NCBI GenBank assembly: GCA_937897245.1
Contig: CALCBO010000312.1
Coordinates: forward strand, 1 to 7,661
Reading direction: 5' to 3'
Source of the DNA: an uncultured Caryophanales bacterium
Lineage (GTDB): Bacteria; Bacillota_I; Bacilli_A; RF39; UBA660
DNA: 7,661 bases
Shown: one piece after another, positions 7,465 through 7,661 of the stretch
Position numbering within the stretch: the stretch's first letter is position 1
How the letters are laid out: each line of letters opens with the position of its first letter
Made by a program: the position numbers and the translations under genes
The notes under the pieces: generated by a model
Databases searched by the model: none
What the model saw: only the letters and a program-made list of their open reading frames with translations
Told to the model about the DNA's origin: nothing

Positions 7465-7493
7465 ATATTATCATATAATAGTGAAAAAAGCAA
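7465..7493 (-). promoter_or_regulatory. Possible secG promoter with extended -10
   Basis: Minus strand reads TTGCTT (7488-7493), a 17-base spacer, then TAATAT (7465-7470) preceded by TGA, which gives a TGn extended -10. It lies in the 68-base gap between eno and secG. Match quality is moderate and the region is almost all A/T, so chance is possible. Confidence 0.4.
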
Positions 7494-7508
7494 ATATATT
7501 ATTATCCA

Positions 7509-7661
<153 letters not shown>

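Overview
Most of the window (about 475-7661) comes from an AT-rich, low-GC Gram-positive-type bacterium. I place it in the Firmicutes/Bacillota, probably a gut Bacilli or Mollicutes-like lineage, because it carries the classic eno-secG-rnr-smpB order, a pflB-pflA pair, Arg codons that are almost all AGA, and very A/T-biased third positions. TGG encodes Trp and the visible stops are TAA and TAG, so nothing indicates a reassigned code. The exact lineage is uncertain.

Layout. Bases 1-446 hold the 3' part of a GtrA-family membrane protein gene and its intrinsic terminator. This part is near 45-48% GC in the lines I counted, against about 27% just to the right. Somewhere between about 447 and 477 the sequence switches abruptly to a 5'-truncated pyruvate formate-lyase gene (pflB, to 2606). 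pflA (PFL-activating enzyme, 2606-3325) follows with overlapping stop and start codons and ends in a terminator. The missing PFL N-terminus, the composition step and an EcoRI-type hexamer at the seam make an artificial or very recent chimeric join likely.

Converging from the right, on the minus strand, are the end of eno (enolase, 7509-7661), secG (7225-7440), rnr (RNase R, 5001-7142), a capA-like membrane-anchored metallophosphatase gene (3800-5029) and smpB (3376-3816). rnr, capA and smpB overlap one another and look like one transcription unit. It combines trans-translation and RNA decay (SmpB, RNase R) with an unrelated envelope gene placed between them. A terminator hairpin after secG and a promoter-like -10 box before rnr suggest that rnr-capA-smpB is partly independent of secG.

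How the genes relate: PFL and its activase carry out anaerobic pyruvate cleavage downstream of the enolase step. SecG belongs to the Sec translocon. RNase R and SmpB act on stalled ribosomes and defective mRNA. I found no mobile element, CRISPR array, RNA gene or evidently new multi-gene system. The points worth a second look are the chimeric seam, the capA insertion, and three terminators in which the stop codon lies in or touches the hairpin.
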